NCBI RefSeq assembly: GCF_019469265.1
Contig: NZ_CP048268.1
Span: forward strand, 182,001-246,000
Direction: 5' to 3'
DNA length: 64,000 bases
Source: Lactobacillus panisapium
GTDB taxonomy: Bacteria; Bacillota; Bacilli; Lactobacillales; Lactobacillaceae
Part shown: positions 1 to 8,077 of the stretch, piece after piece
Numbering within the stretch: position 1 is the stretch's first letter
Layout of the letters: each line of letters starts with the position of its first letter
The notes under the pieces: generated by a model
Told to the model about the DNA's origin: nothing
The model's input: only the letters and a program-made list of their open reading frames with translations
The model's database searches: none
Position numbers and translations under genes: made by a program

Positions 1-2
1 AT

Positions 3-971
3 TTCCGTGATCCGAAGGTATGGCGCCAAGGCAAGTACTATTACATGATTTTAGGCAGTCAGGCGGCAAATGGCTTAGGACGGGCGTTAACTTACCGCTC
101 TGAAAATTTATTCGACTGGGAATATTTGGGACCAATTGCTAACGCACAAACTAGTGCGCAAGAGGGCTTTATGTGGGAGTGCCCCGATTTATTTACACTA
201 GGAGACCACGACATTTTATTGTGTTCGCCGCAAGGCATCGAACCCGATGGTTTACGCTTTTTAAACGAGTTTCAAACAGGCTATTTTAGTGGCAAAATGG
301 ATTATCAGCAGAACAAATTTACTCACGGGGCGTTTACAGAATTAGACCATGGACATGATTTTTATGCAGCCCAAACAATGCTTGCCCCAGATCATCGGCG
401 GATTTTAATTGGCTGGATGGATATGTGGAATGCCAGCTTCCCGGAACAAGCCGACGGCTGGTCGGGTGCGCTGACAGTTCCGCGGGAATTAAGTTATGCT
501 TCTGGTCATTTGTATATGAAGCCGATTGCTGAATTAATGAGTTTGCGAACTGAAAAAATTATGGCTGAAGAGGGAGTGGTAACATCCCTTGAGGTCACGA
601 CGCCGGATCCGCAGCATTGTGAACTGCTTTTTGAAGCCAATACGTCATCTTGGTCGGGTAATGAAATTAGTTTTACGCTCGAGAGCAAACAGCAAGATTT
701 GGTTTCATTAACTTGGAATAAAAAAACTGGGCAAGTAACGGTTATCCGCGCTGATAAACCTGATGGGGATGATAAACGCTATGGTAATCTCCAGACTAGC
801 GCAAGCTTAAAACTGCATATCTTCATTGATACGAGTTCGATTGAGTTCTTCTTAAATGATGGTGAACTGGTCTTTTCAGAGCGTTATTATACCGAGAATC
901 AACCGCAAATCTTCTTTAGCACTGATAAAGGAATTAAGGCAAAAGTCGAAGGTTATACTTTGGCACAATAA
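3..971 (+). CDS. Sucrose-6-phosphate hydrolase / beta-fructofuranosidase (GH32), 3' part
   Basis: The open frame enters from the left edge, so the 5' end lies outside the window; an internal ATG at 45 is not the start. The first visible residues, FRDPKVW, match the GH32 RDP motif (transition-state stabiliser). MWECPDLF holds the conserved EC motif with the acid/base glutamate. The upstream nucleophile motif (NDPNG type) is not in the window. The C-terminal part looks like the GH32 beta-sandwich. GH32 enzymes cleave sucrose-6-phosphate or fructosides in the cytoplasm after PTS uptake. The family is secure; the exact substrate is inferred. A strong hairpin terminator follows. Confidence 0.93.
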   Translation, partial: FRDPKVWRQGKYYYMILGSQAANGLGRALTYRSENLFDWEYLGPIANAQTSAQEGFMWECPDLFTLGDHDILLCSPQGIEPDGLRFLNEFQTGYFSGKMDYQQNKFTHGAFTELDHGHDFYAAQTMLAPDHRRILIGWMDMWNASFPEQADGWSGALTVPRELSYASGHLYMKPIAELMSLRTEKIMAEEGVVTSLEVTTPDPQHCELLFEANTSSWSGNEISFTLESKQQDLVSLTWNKKTGQVTVIRADKPDGDDKRYGNLQTSASLKLHIFIDTSSIEFFLNDGELVFSERYYTENQPQIFFSTDKGIKAKVEGYTLAQ

Positions 972-983
972 ACTCTAGCTAAA

Positions 984-1025
984 AAGAGCAGCAGTGGTGG
1001 TTAAAACATCACTGCCGCTCTTTTA
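984..1025. terminator. Bidirectional hairpin terminator between convergent genes
   Basis: 13-bp arms (AAGAGCAGCAGTG / CACTGCCGCTCTT, one mismatch) are flanked by A-rich sequence on the left and a T run on the right. It can end the GH32 gene and the convergent ecfT-like gene. Confidence 0.8.
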
Positions 1026-1691
1026 TTATTTTAATGTAAATAAGGCAACGTTAGTGGCTAATAAAAGACCAGCGGCCCATAACCAATCGCTGCGTTTAAC
1101 GGGAACAGCCACGATGACCGAGCGCTTGGCATCTTCGCGAAAGCCGTGCGATTCCATTCCCTGTGCCAAGTTTTCGGCCGAGTTAAGCGCGACTAGGATA
1201 GCCTTAAAATAGAGAACGGGAGACCAAAAACTAAGATAAACGCCACGCATCATTGCCGCTGTGCGAATTTGTTTAACGGCAGTTTGCATGCGTGGAATAA
1301 TGTTGAGTGCTGCTAGGACCCCGTATGCGAATTTGCTAGGTAAATGAAAATTCTGTTCAAATGAACGCGCCAATTCTTCGGCACTAGTTTTTTGGGCGAC
1401 ACAGCATATTGTCAGCGTATAGACGTAGATTCTGCTAGAAAGACTTAAAGCGTTGGTTAAATTGGGCTGAGGTGCAAACCAGTAGAGTGTGGCAAACACG
1501 GTAAAGGCCGCAATTAACGGCACGGTAAAAGTTAACAGGAGATTTTTAACTTTCATGTGGCAGTAAAGTAAATAGCACGTGCAAAAGCCGATAATTAGCA
1601 CATTGGTAATTAGACTGGTTTTAAAAGATATTTCAACCGAAATAATTAAAGCGACAATGAATTTAAAACTGGGATTCATAACAAGCCTCAC
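1026..1691 (-). CDS. ECF transporter transmembrane protein (EcfT / YkoC-like)
   Basis: 221 aa with several hydrophobic segments, the architecture of the EcfT coupling subunit of energy-coupling-factor vitamin transporters. Two EcfT-type coupling motifs are visible near the C-terminus: AMMRGVY and MESHGFRED, the Ala-Arg-Gly-like motifs on the coupling helices that contact the ATPases. It overlaps the upstream fused-ATPase gene by four bases, so the two are co-translated. A TPP riboswitch controls the pair, which points to thiamine or a thiamine precursor. No S component lies in the operon. Confidence 0.85.
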   Translation of the reverse strand: MRLVMNPSFKFIVALIISVEISFKTSLITNVLIIGFCTCYLLYCHMKVKNLLLTFTVPLIAAFTVFATLYWFAPQPNLTNALSLSSRIYVYTLTICCVAQKTSAEELARSFEQNFHLPSKFAYGVLAALNIIPRMQTAVKQIRTAAMMRGVYLSFWSPVLYFKAILVALNSAENLAQGMESHGFREDAKRSVIVAVPVKRSDWLWAAGLLLATNVALFTLK

Positions 1692-3043
1692 TCGTCTACG
1701 TATGTTAATTGTTGCTGGTCAAATACAAGGTGGTAATCGCACCAATCTGCCAAATTAGTTAGTTCATGGCTGATAATTAGAAGTGTCTGCCCTCTTTTTT
1801 CCTGGCTTTCGCGCAACAGACCCATTACTTTTTGTGCCGATTCGTGATCTAAGCCGCTTAAGGGCTCATCAATTAATAAAACGTCTTGATCAGCAATTAG
1901 CATTAATAAAATTTGTAATTTCTTTTGTTGACCGCCCGAAAGTGAGTAGACGACTTGGTCTAGTGTCTGGTCAAGATCAAGGTCTTTCACCTCTTTCGCG
2001 ATTTTTTGATCGGAATAAAAGTTGCTAGTGCGCATTTTTTTACTGAGGTTAAGTTCATCTTCAACGGAAACGTTAATAAATTGATCACTTGCACTTTGAA
2101 ATATCTGCCCGACTTGACGCAAATATTTTCGCATGCGCAAGTTGCGAATTTCTTTTTGGCGGTAAGTCAAACTACCAGTGTATGTGAGCATCTTGGTTAG
2201 CGCATTGAAAAGCGATGTTTTCCCCACACCATTAGGGCCAGTGATTAGGGTGGCTTTGCCTGCCACAATCTTTAAGTGCTCCTGTTTTAGCAGTAACCGG
2301 TTCTGCTTAATTAAGGTATTAGTAAGTTCAAAGCAGCTTGTTTCATTAGTTGGTAGGGCAAAAGAATAATGCTCGTGGTGGTCATTTTGCTGAAGAAGCT
2401 GCTTTTTTTCGGCAGTGCTTAAGGCAGTAACCTGGTGACCGGTAAATTTAAACAAACAGTCACAAATACCCTCATAATCGGCTAGAACATGGTCGCTTAG
2501 AATAATTGTTTTTCCTAAGTCACGAAGATGAGCCAACTTTTTAATTAAAAATTGGCGGGCAGCAGGGTCGCAACTTGCAAAAGGCTCATCAAGCAGAAAA
2601 AGATCGACATCCATTGCAATTAAAACAGCAAGAGCTACTCGTTGCTGCTCACCGCCAGACATAGTATTGATTTTTTGATCAAGCAGCTGGTCGATCTGGG
2701 TAAAAGAAGTTGCTTTTTGCAATCGTTTTGAGTAGTGCTCACGGTCGATTTTCAGGTTTTCAAGTGCAAAAATGATCTCTTCACGTGGTGTTGCCATTGT
2801 GAATTGCTCGCCAGCATTTTGAAACATCATTGCACTCTTAAGCCCATTAAGATCGACAGTTCCACTAACTTTACCAGCATATTTAGGATAAAGGCCAGCT
2901 AAAATTTTTAATAGCGTCGATTTACCGCAACCTGTTGGCCCGATTAATAAGGAAAATTTGCCCGTCGGGATATTAAGATTAACATCTTGCAAAATAGGCT
3001 TTTTTTCATCATATGAAAAAGTAAGGTTTTTAGTTTTCAGCAA
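1688..3043 (-). CDS. ECF-type double ATP-binding protein (YkoD-like), thiamine-regulated
   Basis: Two ABC ATPase domains in one chain. Domain 1 has Walker A GPTGCGKSTLLK, signature SGGEQQRVALA and Walker B LFLLDEPFA. Domain 2 has GPNGVGKTSLF, LSGGQQKKLQ and VLLIDEPLSGLD. Fused tandem ATPases are typical of YkoD-type ECF modules. The frame is open back to 3169, but that 5' extension lies inside the TPP riboswitch and its terminator and cannot be coding. TTG codons at 3055 and 3043 lie just after the terminator; 3043 gives MLKTKNLTFSY, a normal ABC N-terminus (451 aa). No strong ribosome binding site is visible, so the exact start is uncertain. Partner: the EcfT gene at 1026-1691. Confidence 0.88.
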   Translation of the reverse strand: MLKTKNLTFSYDEKKPILQDVNLNIPTGKFSLLIGPTGCGKSTLLKILAGLYPKYAGKVSGTVDLNGLKSAMMFQNAGEQFTMATPREEIIFALENLKIDREHYSKRLQKATSFTQIDQLLDQKINTMSGGEQQRVALAVLIAMDVDLFLLDEPFASCDPAARQFLIKKLAHLRDLGKTIILSDHVLADYEGICDCLFKFTGHQVTALSTAEKKQLLQQNDHHEHYSFALPTNETSCFELTNTLIKQNRLLLKQEHLKIVAGKATLITGPNGVGKTSLFNALTKMLTYTGSLTYRQKEIRNLRMRKYLRQVGQIFQSASDQFINVSVEDELNLSKKMRTSNFYSDQKIAKEVKDLDLDQTLDQVVYSLSGGQQKKLQILLMLIADQDVLLIDEPLSGLDHESAQKVMGLLRESQEKRGQTLLIISHELTNLADWCDYHLVFDQQQLTYVDE

Positions 3044-3056
3044 TTTTTTAACCAAT

Positions 3057-3091
3057 CTAAAAAAGTCGCTATGGCATAAAAGCCAGGCGAC
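3057..3091 (-). terminator. Intrinsic terminator of the TPP riboswitch expression platform
   Basis: On the minus strand GTCGC-C-TGGC pairs with GCCA-TA-GCGAC, followed by six T residues (3059-3064). It sits between the TPP aptamer and the TTG start of the double-ATPase gene. This implies transcriptional attenuation: TPP bound, terminator formed. Confidence 0.8.
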
Positions 3092-3092
3092 G

Positions 3093-3185
3093 TTAAAATT
3101 CAGTGCTTTTCCCTTCGCTGGCATTATCCATAGCAGGTTCAGTGGGTATATTCTCAGCCAAGATGGCACCCCAATATTTCAGGTC
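3093..3185 (-). promoter_or_regulatory. TPP (thiamine pyrophosphate) riboswitch, THI element
   Basis: Read on the minus strand, the hallmark segments occur in order: GGGGTGCC (3165-3172), GGCTGAGA, ACCC, TGAACCTG, GGATAATGCCAGCG, AGGGA. These are the conserved THI-box sequences. It precedes the terminator and the ECF ATPase gene, so the transporter is thiamine-repressed. Confidence 0.93.
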
Positions 3186-3350
3186 AATTATACATAAAAG
3201 CAATTTTCTTGTCTAGTTGCGGCAAATTAGGCGCCGTTAATAGCACTTAAGGCTCAACTTCTATCACAGATGTTAAAAACATATAAATAGCGGCGCTTTT
3301 TGCTATATAATAAAATTATGAAAATAAATTACTAATTAGAAGGTGACATC

Positions 3351-4289
3351 ATGGCAGCAGTTAAGCTAGAACAATATTTGGTAAGTGTATTGGATTCAAC
3401 TAATGCGGATACGAATGAAGTCCGGCTAAAGCCCGGAAACAAGGCCTTTAACCTGTTTAGGGTTTACCTTGAAAATCATAATACGGGCATTCACCGGTAC
3501 CAAACCAGCAATCCCACAATTTTGTACGAAGCTGAAGGCATGGCAAAAACTAAAATTAACGGACAAAACTTAACTTTAAAAGCGGGTAATTTGCTGTTTT
3601 TGCAAGAAAAATGTGGCTATGAGGTCGAAAAACAAGGGAAAAATGATCTTTTGGTCAAATTAGAATTTAGTTCAAAGGTTAATTGCGCGGATTTTCTGGG
3701 AGAAAAAACAACGCTCAATTCACGTGAACAAAAAGTAGCCGAACAGCTTGTTCAGATTCTCAAGACTAAGAGACTATTAAGTTTGCGCTGCTCACAAATG
3801 TCGCGCCCGAGTCAGTTAATGAAAAAAGTTATTGATGAATATTTAAACCACAATCTTTTTACGCGCAGTATTATTGCAGCCGAATTGCGAATACTTGTGA
3901 TTACGGCAATTAGAAATCAAGACCTGGAAACAGCGCCAGCTAATCAACATAAGTTTGCGCAAACGGCGTTAGAGCGTTACATTGATGCAAACTATACTGA
4001 TATTACTTTAAATAAAACAGCAGAACACTTTGGACTCAACCCGAATTACTTTTCCAGTTTAGTTAAGCAAAAAACTGGTAAGAGCTTTGTTGAACATGTT
4101 GATGAACGCCGGATGCAGGAGGCACGCAATTTGCTTGCTCGGCCTGACATTTCGGTTAAAGAAATCATCGCGCGGGTCGGTTATAACGGTAAATCATTCT
4201 TTTACAAAAAGTTTAATGAATATTACCATGAAACGCCGGTACAAATGCGTGCGGAACTGTTTAGACAAGCCAATATCAATTTAAAGTAA
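3351..4289 (+). CDS. AraC-family transcriptional regulator
   Basis: 312 aa. The last ~100 residues form the AraC/XylS double helix-turn-helix: LNKTAEHFGLNPNYFSSLV and SVKEIIARVGYNGKSFFYKK. The N-terminal ~170 residues look like a cupin-type sensor domain, consistent with a sugar or metabolite sensor. The start follows an AGAAGGTGA ribosome site. It is transcribed divergently from the TPP-riboswitch operon but nothing links it to thiamine. Ligand and targets are unknown. Confidence 0.85.
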   Translation: MAAVKLEQYLVSVLDSTNADTNEVRLKPGNKAFNLFRVYLENHNTGIHRYQTSNPTILYEAEGMAKTKINGQNLTLKAGNLLFLQEKCGYEVEKQGKNDLLVKLEFSSKVNCADFLGEKTTLNSREQKVAEQLVQILKTKRLLSLRCSQMSRPSQLMKKVIDEYLNHNLFTRSIIAAELRILVITAIRNQDLETAPANQHKFAQTALERYIDANYTDITLNKTAEHFGLNPNYFSSLVKQKTGKSFVEHVDERRMQEARNLLARPDISVKEIIARVGYNGKSFFYKKFNEYYHETPVQMRAELFRQANINLK

Positions 4290-4306
4290 GAGCAATATTT
4301 TTATCA

Positions 4307-4346
4307 AAAAAGGAGCGGACTATTTTGCAGAGCGCTCCTTTTTAAG
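4307..4346. terminator. Bidirectional terminator between the AraC-type gene and htpX
   Basis: AAAAAGGAGCG and CGCTCCTTTTT form an 11-bp stem with A and T runs on both sides, placed between two convergent genes. Confidence 0.85.
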
Positions 4347-5243
4347 TTACATTTTTTCTAAACGTTTAATTCGGTCACTTGTAGGCGGGTGACTGTCGAA
4401 TAAGTGGGTAAGACCATGTCGTTTACGTAGCGGATCTTCGATATACATGCCAGCACTACTTGGATCAGCAGCTTTCATGGGGTCAGAACCGTCAATTTTT
4501 GTCAAAGCAGAAATCAAACCGTGAGGATTACGGGTCAACTCAACTGAAGAAGCATCTGCTAAATATTCACGGTTGCGTGATAAAGCCATTTGAGCAAGAC
4601 TGGCACAAATAGGTCCTAAAATAAGTACAAAAATGATCGCCACGATTTTGAAAATAACGACAATAGTATTGCCATTATCGTTGTCACTGTCGCGATCATC
4701 ATCAATCCACCAAATATAGCGACTGGCAATACCTGATAAATATGAAATGACACCAACCAGTACGGCTGCAATAGTGGAAACCAAGATATCATAATTTCTA
4801 ATATGTGAGATTTCGTGACCTAAAACGCCCTCAAGTTCCTCGCGATTCATCATGTCAAGTAAGCCCTGGGTGACAGCAACCGCAGAATGGTTTGGATCCC
4901 GTCCGGTTGCAAAAGCATTAGGACTAGGATCATTGATAATAAAAACGCGTGGCATTGGTACTTTGCCGACTAGCGCCATATCTTGAACAACGTGCCATAA
5001 AACGGGGTTGTCTTGTTCATGAATTTCTTGGGCATGATTTAGACTCATAACCATATTAGCGGGATTAGGCAAGACAATTAACATGTAAATCGCACTAAAA
5101 ATAAGCGCAATAATTACCCCTAATAAAGGTCGATTGCCCCAGATAAAACCTAATCCGGCACCAACTAAGGCGAGAATAATGACAAATAAAATCAAGATGC
5201 CAGTAGTTTTGCGTTTGTTGCTGGCAATTTGTTGAAATAACAT
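4347..5243 (-). CDS. htpX: Membrane zinc metalloprotease HtpX
   Basis: 298 aa M48 protease for membrane-protein quality control. The zinc motif HEISH is at residues 143-147 and the third ligand lies in the following SRNREYLADASSVEL stretch. Two hydrophobic segments at the N-terminus and two more around residues 155-170 and 195-215 match HtpX topology. It lies 16 nt after lemA, the usual lactobacillus lemA-htpX pair, and was probably transcribed from upstream of lemA. Confidence 0.95.
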   Translation of the reverse strand: MLFQQIASNKRKTTGILILFVIILALVGAGLGFIWGNRPLLGVIIALIFSAIYMLIVLPNPANMVMSLNHAQEIHEQDNPVLWHVVQDMALVGKVPMPRVFIINDPSPNAFATGRDPNHSAVAVTQGLLDMMNREELEGVLGHEISHIRNYDILVSTIAAVLVGVISYLSGIASRYIWWIDDDRDSDNDNGNTIVVIFKIVAIIFVLILGPICASLAQMALSRNREYLADASSVELTRNPHGLISALTKIDGSDPMKAADPSSAGMYIEDPLRKRHGLTHLFDSHPPTSDRIKRLEKM

Positions 5244-5259
5244 AAAATTGACCTATTGC

Positions 5260-5829
5260 TTAAAATTTAACTTTAGGTACTTCTTTTTCAGCTTCACTCG
5301 TTTGTAAGTAATCAACTTTGCGGAATCCGTGGATATTAGCAACGATATTGGAAGGAAAAGTTAACAACTTTTGATCGTAAAGAGCTGCAGATGAATTGTA
5401 AAGTTGCCGTGAATAAGCAATTTTATTTTCAGTGTTGGTTAATTCTTCCTGCAGTTGAGCAAAGTTCTGGTTAGCTTTTAAATCAGGATAATTTTCCGAT
5501 AAAGCAAAGATTGATCTCAAAGTATCAGAAATTTGGTTAGAAACCTTTAGCGTTTGGGCATGATCATCACTTGGAATAGCAGTCAACTGGTTCCGCAATT
5601 GAACAACTCTTTCCAGAGTTTCACTTTCATGCTTGGCATAGCCCTTAGTAGTTTCAACTAAATTAGGAATCAAATCATTGCGCCGTTTTAATTGCACATC
5701 AATCTGGCTCCAAGATTCGTCAGTGTAAACTTTAGCTTTTTGTAAGCCGTTATAGATTGCAATATAAATTGCGATGAGCAGGATAACAATAATTGCAATA
5801 ATTATTATTAACCAAGTTGAATTTGACAT
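5260..5829 (-). CDS. lemA: LemA family membrane protein
   Basis: 189 aa. One N-terminal transmembrane helix (about residues 5-28) is followed by the helical LemA domain with the family motif RRNDLIPNLVETTKGYAKHE. It is first in a two-gene operon with htpX. LemA proteins are often paired with HtpX-type proteases; the molecular role is not settled. The start has a GGAGG-like site just upstream. Confidence 0.92.
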   Translation of the reverse strand: MSNSTWLIIIIAIIVILLIAIYIAIYNGLQKAKVYTDESWSQIDVQLKRRNDLIPNLVETTKGYAKHESETLERVVQLRNQLTAIPSDDHAQTLKVSNQISDTLRSIFALSENYPDLKANQNFAQLQEELTNTENKIAYSRQLYNSSAALYDQKLLTFPSNIVANIHGFRKVDYLQTSEAEKEVPKVKF

Positions 5830-5884
5830 AATTTTTCCTCCTTATGTTTATTCAATTATAACTGATAAAGTTAAACTTGAGTAT

Positions 5885-5923
5885 TAAAAAAAGCTTTAGC
5901 AGCATTTGCAGGTAAAGCTTTAA
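5885..5923 (-). terminator. Hairpin terminator after the ion transporter gene
   Basis: On the minus strand TAAAGCTTTA... pairs with ...TAAAGCTTT followed by a run of T residues, just downstream of the transporter stop codon. Confidence 0.7.
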
Positions 5924-5936
5924 TAATTATTAAGTT

Positions 5937-7037
5937 TTATAGTAGTATCAATGCCCAGCCAATTAGTGTCAAGATGATTAAACCGGCGTATTGCATTAAT
6001 AGCCATTTTTTGAAAAATTCACTGCGGGAAACAGTTGCATTTTGAGTAAAAGTTTTTAAAACAAGCATATTGGCCATAGAACCAATTGGTGAACCGAAGC
6101 CACCGATATTTGATCCCAAAAAGAGGGCTTTGGCAAATGTAGTAAACTTGCCGACTAAAATAGTTGCTGGAACGTTGCTAATGATTTGACTAGAGATAAT
6201 AGAAGTAAAGTAGGTAGATGTCTCAGAGTTAACCATGGTGTGAATCAGGGTAACAATCATTGGGATCTGCTGGATATCGCTAATAAAGATAAAGAAGCAA
6301 GTAAAGGTTAGCAGCAAGGCGTAGTCGATTTTTAACAAAATGCGCGGATTAATTATTAAAGCTAAGATAGCTGCTACAATCATTGGGATTGCAACGTTAA
6401 TAACTTTGAAAACACCCAAAAAGAATAAAGCAAAAACTGCGGTAGTAATCACAGTTGGGCGTACGCTGATATTAATCTGTTTGATATCCTGAACGGGAAT
6501 TTTTTTCTGTGGGATAAAGTGAAAAATGATGAAAGTAATCGCGACAGCTGCAAGCAAGTATGGCAGTGACCATGAGAAAAATTCTAGTGCAGTGACGGAA
6601 TATTTGCTAACAAGAAAAATGTTATGTGGGTTACCCCACGGAGTAAATGCGGCTCCGATGTTGGCTCCCATTCCGATTAAGGTAACTGGTAGAATTTGCG
6701 GTAAATCGCATCTTTTAGCAATGTTTAAGTACAAGGGAATTAATGTAAGCGCTGTTATGTCATTACCCAAAAACATCCCAGAAATGATCGCCAGTAGCGT
6801 AAACAGGATATTGAGCTTGCGCATGTTATCGGCAATACTAGTTAATTTGTAAGCTAGTACATCGAGAACATGCAGGTAAGCATAAATTTGAATAATAATT
6901 AACATCGCGGCGACAGAAAAGATTGTGTGTAAGTTAATATCCGCCGGCCGAGGTCTAGCAAAGAAAAGACTGATTACCGTCACCACAACGGTAATTTGCA
7001 GAATTTTATCACTAAAGATCTTTTTTAAGACGGTCAT
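5937..7037 (-). CDS. Anion / sodium-ion transporter of the ArsB-NhaD (SLC13-like) superfamily
   Basis: About 366 aa, hydrophobic throughout, with around ten membrane segments. LLFTLLAIISGMFLGNDITA and ALFLGSNIGGFGSPIGS resemble the two conserved loop motifs of the ion-transporter superfamily that holds ArsB, NhaD, CitM and SLC13 carriers. The frame is open to 7067, but the AAAGGGGA ribosome site lies in front of the ATG at 7037 (MTVLKKIF), which I take as start. No operon partner gives the substrate, so dicarboxylate, citrate and sodium/proton exchange remain possible. Confidence 0.75.
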   Translation of the reverse strand: MTVLKKIFSDKILQITVVVTVISLFFARPRPADINLHTIFSVAAMLIIIQIYAYLHVLDVLAYKLTSIADNMRKLNILFTLLAIISGMFLGNDITALTLIPLYLNIAKRCDLPQILPVTLIGMGANIGAAFTPWGNPHNIFLVSKYSVTALEFFSWSLPYLLAAVAITFIIFHFIPQKKIPVQDIKQINISVRPTVITTAVFALFFLGVFKVINVAIPMIVAAILALIINPRILLKIDYALLLTFTCFFIFISDIQQIPMIVTLIHTMVNSETSTYFTSIISSQIISNVPATILVGKFTTFAKALFLGSNIGGFGSPIGSMANMLVLKTFTQNATVSRSEFFKKWLLMQYAGLIILTLIGWALILL

Positions 7038-7182
7038 AAAATGTCCCCTTTCACAAGTTACAATCATCTATAGTTGCTATATCCATTTTGAGCTTTTTTT
7101 CCTGTATACGCAATATAAATATTTGGATAGAAAAAAAACCATAAAATAAATAGCGGATAAAAGGGGCCAATAAACATAACTT

Positions 7183-7212
7183 TTGACTTCTGAACTTGTT
7201 CCACCCTATACT
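7183..7212 (+). promoter_or_regulatory. Promoter of the HesB-like gene
   Basis: TTGACT (7183-7188) and TATACT (7207-7212) are 18 bp apart and lie about 35 nt before the start codon and its TTAGGAGG ribosome site. Confidence 0.6.
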
Positions 7213-7248
7213 TGAGGAAACAGGCATTGATTAGGAGGAATTTTTATT

Positions 7249-7620
7249 ATGAGTAATTCAGAAACAGTTAATGTTAATATTAAATCTGCTGCTGCAGATA
7301 AAGTAAAAAACCAAGTTGAAGACGGTCAAATTGTTTTGCTATCTTTGAATGATGGTTCAAACAAATACTCAGATGTTGGCGGTTCTTGTGCTGCTGGCTC
7401 ACGTTTCCAATTTGTAATTTTGGATAAACAGGATCCTGATTTCTCAATTGAAGTTGAAAACAATGCTGGTCTTAAGATTTACACTAGTCCTGCTGAAATG
7501 CAATATCTTGGCAATGACCTAGTTGTTGATGTGAAAAATGCAGCAATGAGCTTGTCAGATGATAGTGGTGTTATTGACGGCGCAATGACAATAAATGAAT
7601 ACAAGCCATCAGATCAATAA
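7249..7620 (+). CDS. HesB-like (Fe-S cluster biosynthesis fold) small protein
   Basis: 123 aa, acidic, about the size of A-type iron-sulfur scaffold proteins. The order of beta strands and the YTSPAEMQYLGNDLVVDV segment resemble the HesB/YqkB group in lactobacilli. Only one cysteine (SCAAGS) is visible and the usual C-terminal CGCG motif is missing, so cluster binding is doubtful. It stands alone behind its own promoter and terminator and has an AT-biased, well-translated look with a strong ribosome site. Confidence 0.65.
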   Translation: MSNSETVNVNIKSAAADKVKNQVEDGQIVLLSLNDGSNKYSDVGGSCAAGSRFQFVILDKQDPDFSIEVENNAGLKIYTSPAEMQYLGNDLVVDVKNAAMSLSDDSGVIDGAMTINEYKPSDQ

Positions 7621-7651
7621 ATAGTTTATAATAATTTTAGTTAAAAGATTT

Positions 7652-7690
7652 GGGAAGACATTCTTGGTGGATTGTCTTCTTTCTTTTTAA
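7652..7690 (+). terminator. Terminator after the HesB-like gene
   Basis: GAAGACA and TGTCTTC arms around a 12-nt loop are followed by a T-rich tract. Confidence 0.75.
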
Positions 7691-7821
7691 TCAAAAATAT
7701 TTATACTTGTTTTGCAAAAATAGACTTAAAACAGGAACGTCTTAAGCCAACCCTTGCCTCATTATGTCTGACGTGTTAAACTGAATAAGATTTTCGAAAA
7801 TCTGAAAGGAAGTATAGTACT

Positions 7822-7962
7822 ATGCGTAAAGGTGAAAATTACAACACTGGTTGTGAACCAAACCAAAGACCTAAGAACAAGAAAAACGGTAAAAAGCGCG
7901 TTGCTCACGTAGCAGCAGTTGTTGCTTTCTTGAACAAGGCCAAAGCAGACGAAAACAAATAA
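7822..7962 (+). CDS. Small basic protein of unknown function (46 aa)
   Basis: Not recognised. A 46-residue frame begins with a GAAAGGA ribosome site nine bases before ATG and ends 18 nt before a strong terminator, so it has all the marks of a real single-gene unit. The N-terminal half is very basic (PNQRPKNKKNGKKR); the C-terminal half is an alanine/valine-rich helix (VAHVAAVVAFLNKAKA). There is one cysteine. Possible roles are nucleic-acid or ribosome binding or a membrane-active peptide; neither can be decided here. Confidence 0.7.
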   Translation: MRKGENYNTGCEPNQRPKNKKNGKKRVAHVAAVVAFLNKAKADENK

Positions 7963-7979
7963 TCTGCTAGTAAAGAATT

Positions 7980-8017
7980 AAAAAGACAGATCATGTAAGT
8001 GATCCGTCTTTTTTTAT
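7980..8017 (+). terminator. Terminator after the 46-aa gene
   Basis: AAAGACAGATCA and TGATCCGTCTTT form a near-perfect 12-bp stem followed by seven T residues. Confidence 0.85.
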
Positions 8018-8077
8018 TATCTAAATTTGAGTAAAATTAACATAAACATGAGTTAAGGGCAAAAGGAGCTGTTTTAA

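Noticed and set aside
3044..3169. N-terminal extension of the ECF ATPase reading frame
   Set aside because: These codons lie in the TPP aptamer and terminator; translation gives no ABC-like sequence.
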